This document shows, one piece after another, positions 25,636-35,240 of a stretch of 59,881 nt of DNA; positions within the stretch are counted from its first letter, which is position 1; every line of letters starts with the position of its first letter. The stretch is from Clostridiales bacterium 1_7_47FAA (lineage in GTDB: Bacteria > Bacillota > Clostridia > Lachnospirales > Lachnospiraceae): the NCBI GenBank assembly GCA_000155435.1, contig DS990260.1:2953147-3013027 (forward strand), written 5' to 3'. The notes beneath the pieces are model-generated. The model was given only the letters and a program-made list of their open reading frames with translations. It did no database searches and had not been told where the DNA came from. The translations under genes were made by a program, and so were the position numbers.

Positions 25636-26016
25636 CTATTCACCAACTCCGCTTTGTTTCTGGTTACAAATCTTTGTATGTTTGTTCCTGTTTAATATCA
25701 TTTTAAGACATTTACCTATCTTTTTCAAGCACTTAAAGAAAATTCTGCTGATGAGCCTGTCATATAGGATCATGCCCATAAACACCCCGCCTACCACATA
25801 CGCCCGGAAGACCCCGTCGTTCTGTTCATACAGAAGGATGAACGTCACAAGGCCCGCATACAGCCAATATATGAAATCCTCCACCCCCGTCCAGAAGCTA
25901 CCGTGCCGGATGACCAGACGGAATACCCTCAGGGTATCATAGGCCAGCATCAGCCATGCCCCGGTCACCAGGCTCAGCACCATAAGCCAGACTTCGTACT
26001 GAATCCTGCCGCTCAC
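25636..26016 (-). CDS. yabQ: Spore cortex biosynthesis protein YabQ
   Basis: 126 aa membrane protein. Four hydrophobic segments (VWLMVLSLVTGAWLMLAYD; FIYWLYAGLVTFILLY; VVGGVFMGMILYD) and a basic tail match YabQ. In Bacillus it is made under sigma-E and is needed for cortex formation. GTG start with AGGAGG seven bases upstream, 11 bases after yabP; the two genes form one unit. Confidence 0.88.
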   Translation of the reverse strand: MSGRIQYEVWLMVLSLVTGAWLMLAYDTLRVFRLVIRHGSFWTGVEDFIYWLYAGLVTFILLYEQNDGVFRAYVVGGVFMGMILYDRLISRIFFKCLKKIGKCLKMILNRNKHTKICNQKQSGVGE

Positions 26017-26027
26017 ATCCTTACCTC

Positions 26028-26315
26028 CTATTTAAACAGCCTGGTAAACAGGGATTCCCCGGACTTGCGCAGGGCCTCATTGGAGCTGTACACACAGCTG
26101 TCAATGGTCCCCTCTATATCCACTTCCCCCTTTTCAAGGGTAAGCCTGCTCACATGCAGGTCCTTTCCCTTAATGGTGAGAAGCCCCATATCCGTATCCA
26201 GGACAATGGCATTCTCATCAAAGGACACCACGTCGCAGATTCCTGTTATGTTTCCTGTTCCACGGTTCTGAAATATAAGTTTGTGCTGGCGTCCGCCAAC
26301 GCTTCTTTCTTCCAT
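26028..26315 (-). CDS. yabP: Sporulation protein YabP
   Basis: 95 aa. FQNRGTGNITGICDVVSFDE and ILDTDMGLLTIKGKDLHV-type strands with LEKGEVDIEGTID are typical of YabP/YqfC sporulation proteins that act in the mother cell. Its ribosome site CCTCCCC (plus strand, 26323-26329) lies inside the 3' arm of a 20-bp hairpin and seven T separate it from the ATG. Confidence 0.9.
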   Translation of the reverse strand: MEERSVGGRQHKLIFQNRGTGNITGICDVVSFDENAIVLDTDMGLLTIKGKDLHVSRLTLEKGEVDIEGTIDSCVYSSNEALRKSGESLFTRLFK

Positions 26316-26364
26316 AAAAAAACCTCCCCATATATCTAACCTAAGTTAAATATATGGGGAGGTT
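26316..26364 (-). terminator. Terminator of hup-rqcP that buries the yabP ribosome site
   Basis: On the minus strand 26364-26345 pairs with 26340-26321 (15 perfect bp, then one T-G pair and four more bp) around a TTAG tetraloop, followed by seven T. The 3' arm carries the GGGGAGG of yabP. It should end hup-rqcP transcripts and hide the yabP site in any read-through RNA. Confidence 0.85.
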
Positions 26365-26378
26365 GGCCATTCTATGCC
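26349..26378 (-). promoter_or_regulatory. Sigma-E-like promoter of yabPQ, -10 inside the terminator arm
   Basis: GGCATAGA (26378-26371), 14 bases, then CATATATT (26356-26349) on the minus strand, compared with the Bacillus sigma-E pattern GKMATATT-N14-CATACAnT (about 6 of 8 in each half). The predicted start falls in the hairpin tetraloop. Confidence 0.5.
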
Positions 26379-26385
26379 TTTTATC

Positions 26386-26625
26386 TCAGATATAACGGTA
26401 AAGCTCTTTGGCTTCATCCTTTTTCACGGTTTCCTGCACGTCCAGGACCTCGACCTTCACAGCCTTGGCGCCAAACTGAATCTCAATCATATCCCCTGTC
26501 TTCACATTCAGGGAAGCCTTTGCCGGCTTATCATTCACCAGCACGCGGCCTGCATCACACGCCTCATTGGCAATGGTCCTGCGCTTAATCAAACGGGAAA
26601 CCTTGAGAAACTTGTCCAGTCTCAT
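26386..26625 (-). CDS. rqcP: S4-domain ribosome quality control protein RqcP
   Basis: 79 aa. The complete protein is one S4 RNA-binding domain (MRLDKFLKVSRLIKRRTIANE, then GRVLVNDKPAKASLNVKTGD) as in RqcP/YabO, which binds 50S-tRNA complexes and helps RqcH add Ala tails to stalled chains. It starts three bases after the hup stop and is co-transcribed with it. Confidence 0.92.
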   Translation of the reverse strand: MRLDKFLKVSRLIKRRTIANEACDAGRVLVNDKPAKASLNVKTGDMIEIQFGAKAVKVEVLDVQETVKKDEAKELYRYI

Positions 26626-26628
26626 GAA

Positions 26629-26904
26629 TTATTTGTTAACCTCATCCTTCAGGGCCTTGCCTGCTTTGAACTTTGGAGTCTTGGAAGCAGGGATAGGCAT
26701 AGCGTTACCAGTCTTAGGATTCCTGCCCTCTCTTGCAGCCCTCTCAGCAACCTCGAAAGTACCAAAGCCAACCAGCTGTACTTTTCCGCCCTTTACAAGT
26801 TCTTCTGCTACTGCATCAGTGAAAGCCTTAACAGCCTTCTCTGCATCTTTCTTGGAAAGTTCTGCCTTCTCAGCAACTGCTGCGATTAATTCTGTCTTGT
26901 TCAT
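26629..26904 (-). CDS. hup: Histone-like DNA-binding protein HU
   Basis: 91 aa. [20 protein letters not shown] and the arm motif [21 protein letters not shown] are classical HU; the dimer bends and compacts DNA. ATG 26904 has GGAGG eight bases upstream. It has its own promoter within the end of mazG. Confidence 0.97.
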   Translation of the reverse strand: MNKTELIAAVAEKAELSKKDAEKAVKAFTDAVAEELVKGGKVQLVGFGTFEVAERAAREGRNPKTGNAMPIPASKTPKFKAGKALKDEVNK

Positions 26905-26979
26905 CAATTTGTCCTCCTGAATATAGTCCCGGGAACCTCCCGGATTCATTACTTAATTAATGTCTGGTATACTTAATCA

Positions 26980-27008
26980 TTTATAGCCTTTTTGCTTTGA
27001 TTTGTCAA
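26980..27008 (-). promoter_or_regulatory. Sigma-A promoter of hup
   Basis: TTGACA (27008-27003) overlaps the mazG stop and TATAAA (26985-26980) follows after 17 bases on the minus strand. Confidence 0.75.
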
Positions 27009-27385
27009 GGTTTTTTGGCTTTTTCCTGCATTTTTATCTGATTCCAGAGAGCGGTCCCTTCCTCCACTGAATTTATCTTAACATTTCCAAAGACGTGGGG
27101 GTGTCTTCGCACCATTTTCCTGCACACACCGTCAATCACATCCTCAATGGTAAAGCAGCCCTGCTCACTTGCAATCTGGCTGTTAATCATCACCTGGAAC
27201 AGCACATCCCCCAATTCCTCACACAGATTCTCCATATCCCCCCGATCCACAGCCTCAAACACTTCCTCAGCCTCCGAAGCCAAATGCTTCTTCAGACTCC
27301 CAAACGTCTGCTCCCTATCCCAGGGACACCCCTCCTCCGACCGAAGCTTCGCCGTAATCCCCTTCAATTCCTCAAATGTATACAT
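27005..27385 (-). CDS. mazG: MazG-type nucleoside triphosphate pyrophosphohydrolase
   Basis: 126 aa single-domain MazG. EEGCPWDREQTFGSLKKHL and the metal-binding EAEEVFEA...EELGDVLFQV (ExxE-x12-ExxD pattern) are complete. It hydrolyses NTPs or dNTPs to monophosphate and PPi, cleaning the nucleotide pool. It is half the length of E. coli MazG, which has two such domains. ATG 27385 has GGAGG nine bases upstream. Confidence 0.92.
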   Translation of the reverse strand: MYTFEELKGITAKLRSEEGCPWDREQTFGSLKKHLASEAEEVFEAVDRGDMENLCEELGDVLFQVMINSQIASEQGCFTIEDVIDGVCRKMVRRHPHVFGNVKINSVEEGTALWNQIKMQEKAKKP

Positions 27386-27497
27386 ACAAACCAACCTCCT
27401 ACCAAAAATCCCATACCCAATGTTCCCGCCACCCCCATATCCCCCACTCCTTTTTCACTACCATCCGTTTCGCGCATGTCACTGCCGGAATCCCTCA

Positions 27498-27995
27498 GTC
27501 TGCGAAGCGGGCCAGGGAGGGTCTCCTGCTGCGGGACCGGGAGGGGGCCTTGGGGCGGCAGTGGTCCGGACGCGTAGTGGAGGAGGGAGCAGCTTCTTAG
27601 TCCCTGTCAGCCTGAAAACCGGGGGTGGACGAATGCATCAAAGCATGAGTCCAAGGGGCTCTGAACGTAGAAAGTCCTTCAGGATTTCTACGTGAATAGC
27701 CCCGATCCCCCGGTTATCAGGCTGGCAGGGACTTAGGGTGTGTTTGAAAATTCATTCCCGCCATCTGCACGCCCCACTTCGCGGGAGATTTGGCCCCAAT
27801 TCGGTCAACGTAGCCCGCTACGCCTCCCTCACCGGGACCAAATCTCCCACAAAGTGGGACGCACAGCTGACGGAAAGCAATTTTCAAACACGCCCTAGAA
27901 GCTGCCCCTCCGGAACCCAGCGTCCGGGCCACTGCCGCCCCAAGGCCCCCGCCCGGTCCCGCAGCAGGAGGCCCTCCCTGGCCCGCTTCGCAGAC
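27498..27995. repeat. Branched palindromic repeat element (three-stem junction)
   Basis: An outer inverted repeat (27498-27600 with 27897-27995; about 77 bp with four mismatches, then a variable 14 bp, then GCAGCTTCT) encloses two adjacent long hairpins. Hairpin B spans 27597-27736; its left arm also carries a small stem at 27626-27653 with facing GA/GA bases. Hairpin C spans 27736-27899. Solo ends of C occur at 19461-19501 and 23693-23725. No transposase is encoded. It may be a non-autonomous mobile element or a structured RNA. Confidence 0.8.
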
Positions 27996-28022
27996 GCAGC
28001 CCCCCGCCACATTCGCCAAACC

Positions 28023-28640
28023 CTACTCCCCTTTATTCCTCTTAATCACCTTAAGCCTGGTAAACTCCTCCCTCTCCTTCTCTTCCAGCGCATCCGAGAT
28101 GGATTTGCTCAGATCGGTATAGTGGGGAATGGTGATATTCTTAAGGGCATTGGCCCTTTTCTGTGTCTTCTTAATGGAGTTAGCCAGGCGGTAAGCGGAA
28201 TTTTCCACCATGGACAGCTTGATGGTCAGTTCCTTCACCTTTTCAAAATGGTATCTGGCCTCGTCCAGGGACTCGGTGGTGTTATAAAACCCGTAAGTCA
28301 GGGCCAGAGGCTTCACCTCATGCTGCACCAGCGGGATTTCCGTTCCCATGATGCTCCTGGCCTTAATCTTCACCCTGTCATCCACCGGCACGGATGCGCC
28401 GATTTCCTGGACATAGTTGATTCCCAGCTCGATGTTGGCCTTCTGCAGCGCGGCATAGGCGGCCCGGAACGTGGAATCAATTTCGGACTGGATGCCCTTT
28501 GCCTCGTCAATCAGGCCCATAAGCTCACGGATAAGGATATTCCTCTTCTTATCCATAAGCCCATAGCCCATGTTTGCCAGGTTCAGTGAGTTCTTGGCCG
28601 CAATCAGATTACCTTTTGTGGGAAATGTATTTGGATCCAT
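28023..28640 (-). CDS. atpD: V-type ATPase subunit D (central rotor stalk)
   Basis: 205 aa, nearly all helical. MDPNTFPTKGNLIAAKNSL and GYGLMDKKRNILIREL are the conserved N-terminus of subunit D, and a second long helix at the C-terminus completes the antiparallel coiled coil that turns inside the A3B3 head. Last gene of the nine-gene operon; the branched repeat lies directly after it. Confidence 0.95.
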   Translation of the reverse strand: MDPNTFPTKGNLIAAKNSLNLANMGYGLMDKKRNILIRELMGLIDEAKGIQSEIDSTFRAAYAALQKANIELGINYVQEIGASVPVDDRVKIKARSIMGTEIPLVQHEVKPLALTYGFYNTTESLDEARYHFEKVKELTIKLSMVENSAYRLANSIKKTQKRANALKNITIPHYTDLSKSISDALEEKEREEFTRLKVIKRNKGE

Positions 28641-28665
28641 TTACATCACTCCTTACGCTGCCATG

Positions 28666-30048
28666 TCATTCTTCCTCTGGCTTATAAAACTGGTCAAGTA
28701 TCTTAGTGTCAATACGGTCAAGCTCTTCCCTGGGCAGCATGCCAAGGAGCTTCCAGCCAATGTCCAGTGTCTCCAGTATGGTCCTGTTCTCATGGCGCTC
28801 CTGGCCCACGAAATTCTCTTCAAACTCCCTGCCGAACACAAGATACTTCTTGTCCGTGGGAGACAATTCATCCTCGCCGATAACCGATGCAAGGGCCCTG
28901 GCGTCCCCCACCTTTGCATAGCAGGAGAACAGCTGGTTGGCCACGTCCTGATGGTCGGCCCTTGTATACCCCTCGCCGATACCGTCCTTCATCAGACGCG
29001 ACAGGGAGGGCAGCACATTGATGGGCGGATAGATGGACTGCCCGTTTAACTGGCGGTCCAGTACGATCTGCCCCTCCGTGATGTATCCGGTCAGGTCAGG
29101 GATGGGATGGGTGATATCGTCATTGGGCATGGTAAGGATTGGAATCTGGGTAACAGATCCCGGCCGTCCCGCCACAATCCCAGCCCTCTCATAAAGGGAG
29201 GCCAGGTCACTGTACAGATACCCCGGGAATCCCTTCCTGGAAGGAATCTCACCCTTGGATGATGAAACCTCACGCAGCGCCTCTGCATAGCTTGTCATGT
29301 CGGTCAGTATGACCAGTATATGCATACCCTTTTCAAAGGCAAGGTACTCCGCCAGCGTCAGGGCAATCTTGGGCGTGATCAGACGCTCCACCACCGGGTC
29401 ATTGGCCAGGTTGATGAACATGGCCACATGCTCGGACACGCCGCTCTCCTCAAAGGTGCGGCGGAAGAAATCAGCCACGTCATACTTAACGCCCATGGCC
29501 CCGAACACAATGGCAAACTTCTCATCTGAATTATCCCCCAGGGATGCCTGCTGCACGATCTGGGCAGCCAGCTGGTCATGGGGCAGTCCGTTGCCTGAGA
29601 ATATGGGCAGCTTCTGTCCCCTTATAAGCGTTGTAAGCCCGTCAATGGCGGAGATACCCGTGCGGATATAGTTCCTGGGATACTCACGTGTAACCGGGTT
29701 TAAAGGTTTTCCGTTGATATCCAGCTTCACATCGGATATGATGTCGCCCAATCCGTCAATGGGCTGCCCGATACCGTTAAAGGTACGCCCCAGCATTTCC
29801 TCGGAAACTTCAATCTCCATGGGATGTCCGGTCAGCCTTGTATGGGTGTTGCGCAGGGCCATGCCCTCGGTGCCCTCAAAGACCTGGATGATTGCCTTGT
29901 CCCCGTAAATCTCAATGATACGTCCAATCTTGTGGGTACTGCCGTTTACCGTCATCTCCACGATTTCATCGAAAGCCGCATTCTGAACGCCCTCAAGGAC
30001 GACCAGCGGGCCATTGATTTCACTTAAACCTAAATATTCAATTGCCAT
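28666..30048 (-). CDS. atpB: V-type ATPase subunit B (regulatory head subunit)
   Basis: 460 aa. Lacks a P-loop, as expected of B. Characteristic stretches are [45 protein letters not shown]-like segment and [16 protein letters not shown]. It forms the alternating A3B3 ring and contributes the arginine finger. It follows subunit A by 14 bases. Confidence 0.97.
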   Translation of the reverse strand: MAIEYLGLSEINGPLVVLEGVQNAAFDEIVEMTVNGSTHKIGRIIEIYGDKAIIQVFEGTEGMALRNTHTRLTGHPMEIEVSEEMLGRTFNGIGQPIDGLGDIISDVKLDINGKPLNPVTREYPRNYIRTGISAIDGLTTLIRGQKLPIFSGNGLPHDQLAAQIVQQASLGDNSDEKFAIVFGAMGVKYDVADFFRRTFEESGVSEHVAMFINLANDPVVERLITPKIALTLAEYLAFEKGMHILVILTDMTSYAEALREVSSSKGEIPSRKGFPGYLYSDLASLYERAGIVAGRPGSVTQIPILTMPNDDITHPIPDLTGYITEGQIVLDRQLNGQSIYPPINVLPSLSRLMKDGIGEGYTRADHQDVANQLFSCYAKVGDARALASVIGEDELSPTDKKYLVFGREFEENFVGQERHENRTILETLDIGWKLLGMLPREELDRIDTKILDQFYKPEEE

Positions 30049-30062
30049 ATGTCCGTCCTCCT

Positions 30063-31829
30063 TTACGCGTTCCTCTCCATTACCCTGTCATAGAACGCGT
30101 CAATCTGCTGTTTATAATCGTCAAACATATCCAGGCGGTCGTTGGGGACATCATACTTAATGGATATGATCTTATCAAAAATATTCTCTTCCTTTAACAC
30201 GGAAACAGGCATGCCCATGGAAATCAGCGCCCTGCACTTCTTATTCAGGTACAGGATGATTTCCATCATTTTGAACTGCTTAATCAGGGGCACGGACGTG
30301 TCTTCTTTATGGAACGCATTCTGCTGCAGGAAGCCCAGGCGGATTACCCTTGCAATCTCAAGCACCAGCTTCTGGTCGTCCGGCAGCACGTCCGCCCCAA
30401 TCAGCTTTACAATCTCCATCAGGCTGCTCTCCTGGGTCAGAAGCGCCATCAGACGGTTGCGGTAATCCACAAACTTCTTATCCACATTGTCCATGTACCA
30501 GGACGCCAGGTCGTTGATGTACTCGGAATAGCTGGTCAGCCAGTGGATGGCCGGGAAATGTCTGGCATAGGCCAGGGATTTATCCAGTCCCCAGAAACAG
30601 CGCACGAAACGCTTGGTGTTCATGGTCACAGGCTCTGAGAAGTCACCGCCCTGTGGTGAAACAGCGCCGATGATGGTCACGGAGCCTTCGGTTCCGTTTA
30701 AGTTCTGCATCATGCCCGCCCTCTCATAGAACGCGGACAGACGGGACGCCAGATATGCCGGGAAACCTTCCTCTGCCGGCATTTCCTCCAGACGGCCCGA
30801 AAGCTCACGCAGCGCCTCCGCCCACCTGGAAGTGGAGTCTGCCATGATGGCCACATGATATCCCATGTCCCTGTAGTATTCCGCCAGGGTCAGGCCGGAA
30901 TACAGGCTGGCCTCACGGGCAGCCACGGGCATGTTGGATGTATTGGCAATCAGCGTGGTCCTGTCCATCAGGGGATTGCCTGTCTTGGGATCGATCAGCT
31001 CCGAGAACTCCTCCAGCACCTGGGTCATCTCGTTGCCGCGCTCCCCGCAGCCGATGTAGATGATCACATCCGCGTCCGACCACTTGGCAACCTGGTGCTG
31101 GGTCATAGTCTTGCCCGTGCCGAAACCGCCCGGAATGGCAGCCGTTCCGCCCTTTGCCAGCGGGAACATGGTATCCAGGATACGCTGTCCCGTAATCAGC
31201 GGCTTTACGGCAGGGAAACGCTTGGCGGACGGCCTTGGGATACGGATGGGCCACTTCTGGGTCATGGTAAGCTTTTTCTCCGTCCCGTCCATCAGCTGTA
31301 CGGTGAGCAGCGTCTCCTCAATGGTATACTGTCCGTCCGGCATGACCTCAAGGACATAGCCCTCCACATCCGGCGGCACCATCACCTTATGGGTAATGGC
31401 CCTTGTCTCAGGCACCTCGGCGATAATGGTCCCAGGCATCAGGCGGTCGCCCTTCTTTACCACCATGTGTGTCTCCCACTTCTTGGAAGTATCCAGGCTG
31501 TCCACGGAGATACCGCGGCTGATATAATATCCGCTGCCCTTGGCAATCTCGCTTAAGGGCCTTTCAATACCGTCAAAAATATTGCTCAGGATTCCGGGGG
31601 CCAGTGTAACGGACACGGGCGCGCCCGTACCGGTCACGGTTTCTCCCGGTTTGATGCCGCTGGTTTCCTCGTATACCTGAACCGTTGTTTTTTCTGAAGT
31701 AAGTCCGATGACCTCGCCCACCAGGTTCTCCGCTCCCACATAAACCATTTCATTCATCTGGAATCCCGGATCGCCCAGCAAGGAAACGACAGGACCATTA
31801 ATGCCGTGTATCACACCTGTCTTAGCCAC
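30063..31829 (-). CDS. atpA: V-type ATPase subunit A (catalytic)
   Basis: 588 aa. Walker [10 protein letters not shown] lies near residue 232, the non-homologous insertion of A subunits precedes it, and the catalytic Glu is in [34 protein letters not shown] is the arginine-side signature. It couples ATP turnover to rotation of D/F and the K ring. Two bases after subunit E, so tightly coupled. Confidence 0.97.
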   Translation of the reverse strand: MAKTGVIHGINGPVVSLLGDPGFQMNEMVYVGAENLVGEVIGLTSEKTTVQVYEETSGIKPGETVTGTGAPVSVTLAPGILSNIFDGIERPLSEIAKGSGYYISRGISVDSLDTSKKWETHMVVKKGDRLMPGTIIAEVPETRAITHKVMVPPDVEGYVLEVMPDGQYTIEETLLTVQLMDGTEKKLTMTQKWPIRIPRPSAKRFPAVKPLITGQRILDTMFPLAKGGTAAIPGGFGTGKTMTQHQVAKWSDADVIIYIGCGERGNEMTQVLEEFSELIDPKTGNPLMDRTTLIANTSNMPVAAREASLYSGLTLAEYYRDMGYHVAIMADSTSRWAEALRELSGRLEEMPAEEGFPAYLASRLSAFYERAGMMQNLNGTEGSVTIIGAVSPQGGDFSEPVTMNTKRFVRCFWGLDKSLAYARHFPAIHWLTSYSEYINDLASWYMDNVDKKFVDYRNRLMALLTQESSLMEIVKLIGADVLPDDQKLVLEIARVIRLGFLQQNAFHKEDTSVPLIKQFKMMEIILYLNKKCRALISMGMPVSVLKEENIFDKIISIKYDVPNDRLDMFDDYKQQIDAFYDRVMERNA

Positions 31830-31830
31830 T

Positions 31831-32412
31831 TTACTTACCTCCTAAATCGAATTTGAACTCATGACGCGCTTCATTTAACTTAGTCTCAAATGAATTGTCA
31901 ATCAGTATATGTTTACCCGGGATCACGGCCCTGGTACCGCCGTCAAAGGAATATTCGCTGATCTTGATAGATGCGTTGTGATGCAGGGCAATCCTCTGCA
32001 CCTTATCCACATCAGACGGATCCATATACACAATCAGCTCCTCGTTTCCCGCAAACTCCTTTACCGCCTTTACCTGGCGGTCCAGAAGGCGCTGGTATTC
32101 CTGAGTCTCCATGAAATTAGCCAGCTTATCCCTAAGCTCCACAAACAGCTTATCCTTAAGTTCCTCCTGCCTGCGGCTGAATTCCCTCTTAAGGTCCAGC
32201 TGTCCGATGGAAAGCCGTTTATTAATCTCACGTTCCAGCTTCTCTGTTTCTGCCTCCACCTGCATGTCGGCCCGCCGTCTTGCGTCAGCGGTATGCTCCT
32301 CATAGGCGCTCTCCAGGGCGTTCATATAATCGTCCAGCATCCTGGCGCTGCGCTCCCTGGCATCCTCCATACAGATATCCTGGAAATGCTTCAGCTTCTC
32401 CTCTGTTGTCAA
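31831..32412 (-). CDS. atpE: V-type ATPase subunit E (peripheral stalk)
   Basis: 193 aa. A long charged N-terminal helix (MEDARERSARMLDDYMNALESAYEE) and a globular C-terminal domain with FDGGTRAVIPGKHILIDNSFETKL. With subunit G/H it forms the stator stalks that hold the head. Confidence 0.93.
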   Translation of the reverse strand: MTTEEKLKHFQDICMEDARERSARMLDDYMNALESAYEEHTADARRRADMQVEAETEKLEREINKRLSIGQLDLKREFSRRQEELKDKLFVELRDKLANFMETQEYQRLLDRQVKAVKEFAGNEELIVYMDPSDVDKVQRIALHHNASIKISEYSFDGGTRAVIPGKHILIDNSFETKLNEARHEFKFDLGGK

Positions 32413-32466
32413 GCTGCCTCACCTGCTTTCTCTATTCTTGTCCGTTCAGATATGTCTGAACCCTGC

Positions 32467-32775
32467 TTACAGTTTCAGTCCAATGGCCTCGTTCACATAG
32501 GAGGTGATAAAGTCCGGCTTGCGGCCGGTTCCATGGCGGTCCGGTATCTCGATGATCAGTGGGAGTTTCCGCTCCAGCTTCACGTCATCGATTATCTCCG
32601 GGAACTCCCTGCCGAACTTCTCTGTCAGCAGGATGATGCCAATGGATTTATCGGCCAAAACCTTATCCAGCTCATTCTTAAGCTCTTCCCTCTCATGGAC
32701 CACAGCGCCCTCCACACCTGCCAGGCGCATCCCGGTCAGGGTGTCCACATTGTCGCTGATAAGGTACATCTTCAT
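32467..32775 (-). CDS. atpF: V-type ATPase subunit F (rotor)
   Basis: 102 aa Rossmann-like protein: MYLISDNVDTLTGMRLAGVEG and IGIILLTEKFGREFPEII are typical. It binds the tip of subunit D and tunes ATP hydrolysis. Confidence 0.93.
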   Translation of the reverse strand: MKMYLISDNVDTLTGMRLAGVEGAVVHEREELKNELDKVLADKSIGIILLTEKFGREFPEIIDDVKLERKLPLIIEIPDRHGTGRKPDFITSYVNEAIGLKL

Positions 32776-32779
32776 AGAC

Positions 32780-33214
32780 TTACAGCTTGCCCAGGATCAT
32801 AAAGGAAATGATCAGGCCATACAGACACACACCTTCGGCAAGACCTACGAAGATTAATGATTTACCAAGAATGGAGCTGTCCTCACTGATTGCCCCAAGG
32901 GCAGCGCTGGCAGCAGCGGATACCGCGATGCCGCCGCCCAGGCAGGAAAGCCCGGTTGAAAGGGCGGCTGAAAGATATCCCATGCCTGCCGCGGAGGATC
33001 CTGCTGCCTGGGCCCCTGCCTCTGCCGCCTGGGCATTGCCGGAAAACATGACAACCGCTGCAAAGACCATGGTGCCAAAGAACAGGAACATATTGGCTGC
33101 CAGCGCCGTCTTATAGCGTCCCTTTGTCTTTTCCCCTGCTGCAAATGCCCCAAATGGTACTGCGATGCTCAAAATCAGTGCTGCACTCAGTGTGATCTTA
33201 ACTAATAAACTCAT
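32780..33214 (-). CDS. atpK: V-type ATPase subunit K (membrane rotor ring)
   Basis: 144 aa with four helices. The ion-binding Glu is in the last helix (IFVGLAEGVCLYG). In the helix before it GGIAVSAAAS has Val where the sodium-binding Enterococcus hirae NtpK has Gln, and helix 2 has no Thr-Gln pair, so sodium ligands look absent and proton coupling is more likely. The first hairpin has no acidic residue, giving one site per four helices. It is four bases ahead of subunit F. Confidence 0.93.
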   Translation of the reverse strand: MSLLVKITLSAALILSIAVPFGAFAAGEKTKGRYKTALAANMFLFFGTMVFAAVVMFSGNAQAAEAGAQAAGSSAAGMGYLSAALSTGLSCLGGGIAVSAAASAALGAISEDSSILGKSLIFVGLAEGVCLYGLIISFMILGKL

Positions 33215-33282
33215 ATCTCATTTCTCCTTTTTAATCCCCGGCCCCTCTGGCAGACGCCAGTGTCCGGCAGTATTTTTTATGT

Positions 33283-35223
33283 TTACTGCTCTCCGGCAGC
33301 TTTTCCATATGGTTCAAAGGCCCGGCCGCTGCCGCGGTAGAACCGGCTGAACAGCTCATAATATTCCAGACGGAGTACCTGAATCCCTACAATCAGGCCC
33401 TCCATGCCGCACACAAACAGGTTGCCGCCGATGACCACGGCCCAGTTGGTGCTTCCTCCTGCCTCCGCGCCTGCAAGCATCAGCACCACCTGCATCATGG
33501 CGGCGTGGCTCACTGCAAATGCGCCCACACGGACAAAGGAAAGTGTGTTGGAAAAATAGCTTAAAAGCACTTCAAACAGTTCAAATATCCCCTGGGTAAT
33601 GAACATACCCATACCGCCCTCTATCCGTTCCGACTTCTTCTCCACAATGGCCGTAAGAGGTTCCTTGAAGAACATGATGATCAGCGGTATCAAAAACATG
33701 ACAACCAGTATGAACGTGGCAGGAAGCGCATTGCCCGTCATATAAAGGACCAGCACAACGGTCAGGGCAAGATAAAACACAAACCCGGCCACGCCGTTGG
33801 TATCAAAGTAAATCTTCTCCATATCATGGGAACGGACGCTGTTGATGATGTTAAGCACCATACACATCAGGATGATTCCCATACCGATGGCCACAGCCAC
33901 CACGAACACGGTGTTCAGCTTGCCGATGAAGGGAAGGTTCACCATGGCTTCCTGGGGCCTGAGCCAGACAGCGTCGATAATATCCTCGAACCCGAAGATA
34001 CTGCCAAACAGGAAACCGAATATGGTGGAGAACACACCGCAGCAGGAAATGATGCCTGCCAGGCGCACCTTCCTGAAACGGTACAGCAGGTATCCCCCGA
34101 TAAGCAGGCACAATCCCTGTCCCGCATCCCCGAACATGAACCCGAACAGGATGGAGTAGGTGATGCCAATCAGGATGGTGGGATCCAGTTCATTATAGGA
34201 CGGAAGCCCGTACATCTCCACATACATCTCAAATGGCTTGAACAGCCCGGGATTCTTCATCTTGGTAGGAGGATTGCTCATGATATTATTATGGTCATCC
34301 TCAATGATACAGAACGTATCATCATCCCGTTCAATCTCCTTCTGGAAGGCCGCCGCATCCTTCTGGGTCATCCACCCGCACAGGATATAGAAGTTATGGC
34401 GGTCATGCTTGGTAACCGCCGCCATCTTGCGCACATCGAAATTAGTGGAAAATGTCCGCACCGTGAAATAGGCGGCAACCAATTCATCCTTCCTGCTGCT
34501 GATGGCCTCCACGATTTCCTTGTCAATCCCGTCAATCTCCTTCTGGAAGGCGCTGATACGGTCGTCCAGGATATGTCCGGCCTCCACCGGCGTGCCCTCA
34601 TATTCATCCGGAAGGTAACAGCGCTCAAAATGCATGGATGCATAGATGGCGTCTATCTTATCAGCCAGCTTTTCAGGCACGAAGTAGACCACCCACACAT
34701 ACTCGTCATTTTCCTCACACTTAAACATCACAGTGTCAATGCTGTCATACACATAGGCGTAGAATTTTTCATAATATTCCCTGGAAATGCGGCCGAACCG
34801 GAACTTCATGAACCGGAATCCAAGTATCTTCTTCACATCATAATTAAGCCCGTTAAACGGAGCCACCTTGTCCCTGGATGCCTGCAGTTCATCCCTCTGT
34901 CCCACAAGCCCGCTTTTTTTATCGGTCAGCTCCTTAAGCTCGCTGTCCAGGGCGTGGATTAGGTCCACCGCCTCCTCCAGTTTAAGCTTCCGGTCCGTGT
35001 GTTCAGGCAGCAGCTCATGGTAGCTTTCCACCAGCTCGCCCGCCTTTGCAAGCTCCTCCTTATAAGGATTGGACTCAATATAGGGCCGCAGGTCCTTAAC
35101 CGTCTTGAGCTCCGACAAGGCGTTCTCCAGGTGGATCTCATATCTGGAAAGATAGGTGTACACCACCCGGTCAATATCTGCCTTGGGACCGGTAATACTC
35201 AGGAATTTCATTTTCTCAATCAC
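33283..35223 (-). CDS. atpI: V-type ATPase subunit I (membrane stator, a-subunit)
   Basis: 646 aa. An N-terminal cytoplasmic half of about 350 residues with coiled coils (DLIHALDSELKELTDKK) is followed by seven or eight membrane helices (ITYSILFGFMFGDAGQGLCLLIGG; FVRVGAFAVSHAAMMQVVLMLAG). The essential Arg is in LSFVRVGAFA. It forms the ion half-channels next to the K ring. Confidence 0.95.
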   Translation of the reverse strand: MIEKMKFLSITGPKADIDRVVYTYLSRYEIHLENALSELKTVKDLRPYIESNPYKEELAKAGELVESYHELLPEHTDRKLKLEEAVDLIHALDSELKELTDKKSGLVGQRDELQASRDKVAPFNGLNYDVKKILGFRFMKFRFGRISREYYEKFYAYVYDSIDTVMFKCEENDEYVWVVYFVPEKLADKIDAIYASMHFERCYLPDEYEGTPVEAGHILDDRISAFQKEIDGIDKEIVEAISSRKDELVAAYFTVRTFSTNFDVRKMAAVTKHDRHNFYILCGWMTQKDAAAFQKEIERDDDTFCIIEDDHNNIMSNPPTKMKNPGLFKPFEMYVEMYGLPSYNELDPTILIGITYSILFGFMFGDAGQGLCLLIGGYLLYRFRKVRLAGIISCCGVFSTIFGFLFGSIFGFEDIIDAVWLRPQEAMVNLPFIGKLNTVFVVAVAIGMGIILMCMVLNIINSVRSHDMEKIYFDTNGVAGFVFYLALTVVLVLYMTGNALPATFILVVMFLIPLIIMFFKEPLTAIVEKKSERIEGGMGMFITQGIFELFEVLLSYFSNTLSFVRVGAFAVSHAAMMQVVLMLAGAEAGGSTNWAVVIGGNLFVCGMEGLIVGIQVLRLEYYELFSRFYRGSGRAFEPYGKAAGEQ

Positions 35224-35240
35224 ATCTTAACCCCCTTTAG

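Noticed and set aside
27717-28019. 100-codon frame within the branched palindrome
   Set aside because: It runs through inverted repeat arms and has no protein-like composition or ribosome site.
33826-34962. 378-codon plus-strand His-rich frame
   Set aside because: Antisense to V-ATPase subunit I.
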